From Gemmatimonadota bacterium (GTDB lineage Bacteria > ARS69): a stretch of 7,693 bases of DNA. Position 1 is the first letter of the stretch, and each line of letters opens with the position of its first letter. Location: contig JAGQIB010000638.1 in assembly GCA_020431545.1 (NCBI GenBank), forward strand, positions 1 through 7,693, written 5' to 3'. A program made the position numbers and the translations under genes. The notes under the pieces are model-generated. The model was not told the origin of the DNA. It did no database searches and worked only from the letters and a program-made list of their open reading frames with translations. This document shows positions 6,210 to 7,693 of this stretch, piece after piece.

Positions 6210-7693
6210 ATCGGCACCTCGCCGTGGTCCCGCTCGCCGCGATGCTGCTCGTCGCGGGGAATGCGGCCGCCCAGTTCACGGACGTGACCACCGCTCCTCT
6301 GAACGAGACGTTCTCCGGCCTCGGGGGCGGCTGGGTCGACTACGACTCGGACGGCGACCTGGATCTGTTCCGGACGGACTACAGCTCCTCGAGCCTGAAC
6401 CGCCTGTATCGCAACGACAACGGCTCCTTCTCCGATCGCTCCGACGCGGACATCCGGTGGGGAGCGGTGACCAGCAAGGCGGGTGCCGGCTGGGCGGACT
6501 GGGATGGTGACGGGGACCTCGACGTGGTGGTCAGCTCCAGCGGGTCGGCGCGTCTGTTCCGGCTGGACACCCCGGACAACTACAACTCGGTCCTCGATCT
6601 CGGCGTCTCGGGCGGCCGCGCCGTGTGCTGGTCCGATCTCGACGTGGACGGCGACCTCGACCTCTTTCTCGCCGGCACCGGCGGTTCCGCCGTCTGGACC
6701 AACGACGGCGACGGGACGTTCACTCAGCTGACGTTCAATGTCCGGGCCCAGGGCGCCCAGCTCGGGGACTACGACCGCGACGGGGATCCGGATCTCCTGA
6801 TCTGCTACGACGGCGACGGAACCCGTCTGTATCGCAACGACGGCCCCGACCAGTGGGCGGAGATCCAGCCGGAGTTGATCAACACGAACCCGGCCGCTGC
6901 GCTCGGATCCCGTTTCGTGGATCTGGACAACGACGGCGACCTCGACATCGCGACCGCGTCCTACAACAACTCCTTGCCGAACTCGATCTTCCGCAACGAC
7001 GGAGCGGCCGGCTTCGTGGACGTCACGGACGAGTCCGGCGACTTCGCCTCGGTCACGTCGCAGACCGAATGTCTCGCGTTCGCCGACTGGGATCTCGACG
7101 GGGATCTCGATGCGTACCTCGCGAACAACTCGGGTGACGCCGAGACGACCGGCATTCTTCTGCGCAACGACGGCGACCTGCACTTCACGGACATCACGAC
7201 CCAGCTGCCGCCCCGGACCGGCTCGCTCCAGTATTTCGCCACGCCGGGGGACTACGACCTGGATGGTGACCCCGACCTTTTCGTCGCGGGTTGGGGAAGC
7301 CCCGGGCAACTTCTCCGGAACGACCAGCAGACCGGGAACCACTGGCTGCACGTCACGCTCCGTGGGGCCGTGGAGACCTCGGGCATCGGGAGCTGGATCG
7401 AGGTCACGTCGGGCGCGCTCACGCAGACCCGCTACGTGAGTGGCGGCGAGAGCTGGGCCACGCAGTCGCCGAGCCCGTTCCACCTGTTCGGTCTCGGCAC
7501 GGCGACCACCGCGAACGTCACGGTGCACTGGCCGAGCGGGGAGACCACCACGCGGACGAACGTGCCGGTCGATCGTCGGATCGAGATGTACGAGCCGGGA
7601 GCGGAAACGGTCACCACCGATCCGTTCTCGCCGGGCACGACGTTCGAGTTCACGCTCGATCCCGGCGTGGCCACGGTGCAGGACGCGGTGCTC
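6206..7693 (+). CDS. Secreted seven-blade FG-GAP/VCBS propeller with ASPIC/UnbV domain (3' end outside window)
   Basis: The ATG at 6206 has GGAAGGAG at 6192-6199 with a six-base spacer, and it overlaps the stop of the preceding gene. The frame is open for 496 codons to the window edge, so the C-terminus is missing. Residues 1-22 are a signal peptide ending N-A-A-A before Q23. Seven Asp-rich loops of the form D-x-D-x-D-G-D-x-D begin at residues 45, 98, 144, 188, 239, 294 and 349. They are the calcium-binding loops of VCBS/FG-GAP blades, as in integrin-alpha propellers, and seven loops fit one closed propeller. Several blades also carry R-N-D-G or related strands. Residues about 378-461 match ASPIC/UnbV: N-H-W-L-H-V-T-L, S-G-G-E-S-W, H-L-F-G-L-G and V-H-W-P-S-G. 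The domain's usual G-A after the G-I turn is G-S here. A Thr-rich stretch follows and may lead to another domain. Likely a secreted or surface adhesive/binding protein. Confidence 0.9.
   Translation, partial: MNRHLAVVPLAAMLLVAGNAAAQFTDVTTAPLNETFSGLGGGWVDYDSDGDLDLFRTDYSSSSLNRLYRNDNGSFSDRSDADIRWGAVTSKAGAGWADWDGDGDLDVVVSSSGSARLFRLDTPDNYNSVLDLGVSGGRAVCWSDLDVDGDLDLFLAGTGGSAVWTNDGDGTFTQLTFNVRAQGAQLGDYDRDGDPDLLICYDGDGTRLYRNDGPDQWAEIQPELINTNPAAALGSRFVDLDNDGDLDIATASYNNSLPNSIFRNDGAAGFVDVTDESGDFASVTSQTECLAFADWDLDGDLDAYLANNSGDAETTGILLRNDGDLHFTDITTQLPPRTGSLQYFATPGDYDLDGDPDLFVAGWGSPGQLLRNDQQTGNHWLHVTLRGAVETSGIGSWIEVTSGALTQTRYVSGGESWATQSPSPFHLFGLGTATTANVTVHWPSGETTTRTNVPVDRRIEMYEPGAETVTTDPFSPGTTFEFTLDPGVATVQDAVL
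6338..7276 (+). repeat. Seven D-x-D-x-D-G-D calcium-loop motifs
   Basis: The loops are D-Y-D-S-D-G-D-L-D, D-W-D-G-D-G-D-L-D, D-L-D-V-D-G-D-L-D, D-Y-D-R-D-G-D-P-D, D-L-D-N-D-G-D-L-D, D-W-D-L-D-G-D-L-D and D-Y-D-L-D-G-D-P-D, spaced 53, 46, 44, 51, 55 and 55 residues. All five metal-ligand Asp positions are kept in all seven, so every blade should bind calcium. Confidence 0.88.

Noticed and set aside
4679..7528. 949-codon open frame on the - strand
   Set aside because: It lies opposite the FG-GAP gene, paralogue B and the end of the delta-60 gene. Its translation is Arg/Val/Glu-biased with no recognisable domain, as expected for the complement of GC3-rich coding sequence.
1..7693. CRISPR array, tRNA, rRNA, insertion sequence or attachment site
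   Set aside because: No short direct-repeat/spacer pattern, cloverleaf, transposase or terminal inverted repeats were seen; the only repeats are diverged protein repeats.

Overview
The window is very GC-rich (about 70% by eye, with codon third positions almost always G or C). All five genes lie on the + strand and are tightly packed. Their protein families are Ser/Thr kinase with PEGA domains, delta-60 repeat propeller with a FlgD-like/type-A-sorting-like C-terminus, and VCBS/FG-GAP propeller with ASPIC/UnbV. This combination suggests a free-living, surface-protein-rich Gram-negative bacterium of the FCB type, such as Candidatus Eisenbacteria, Krumholzibacteriota or similar metagenome lineages. 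That placement is inferred from gene style; no rRNA or marker gene is present.

Layout. (1) Bases 1-1878 hold the C-terminal part of a membrane-spanning Ser/Thr protein kinase: the last kinase helix, a TPR-like segment, one membrane helix and five PEGA-type modules. (2) Bases 1901-2506 encode a 201-residue exported protein with a helical TPR-like core and a C-terminal membrane segment (called paralogue A here). (3) Bases 2659-5466 encode a 935-residue secreted protein with 14 delta-60 repeats and a FlgD-like C-terminal domain. (4) Bases 5613-6209 encode a second 198-residue exported protein clearly homologous to A (paralogue B). (5) Bases 6206-7693 encode a secreted seven-blade FG-GAP/VCBS propeller with an ASPIC/UnbV domain. 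It overlaps B by four bases and runs off the right edge without a stop. Being open-ended, it is easily lost by ORF callers that require a stop.

How the genes may work together. The order is kinase, then A + propeller, then B + propeller. The repeated pattern is a small exported, membrane-tailed TPR-like protein placed directly before a large secreted beta-propeller. A and B share about two thirds of their core residues and three cysteines at identical spacing, yet the two propellers belong to different families. This could be a modular anchor/escort plus surface-propeller arrangement, possibly under a PEGA-sensor kinase, but the functional link is inference. Three GC-rich hairpins lie in the two larger gaps. 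One of them, 15 bp with a bulge, ends right at the ribosome binding site of B. No gap exceeds 152 bases. No tRNA, rRNA, CRISPR array, insertion sequence or convincing promoter was seen.
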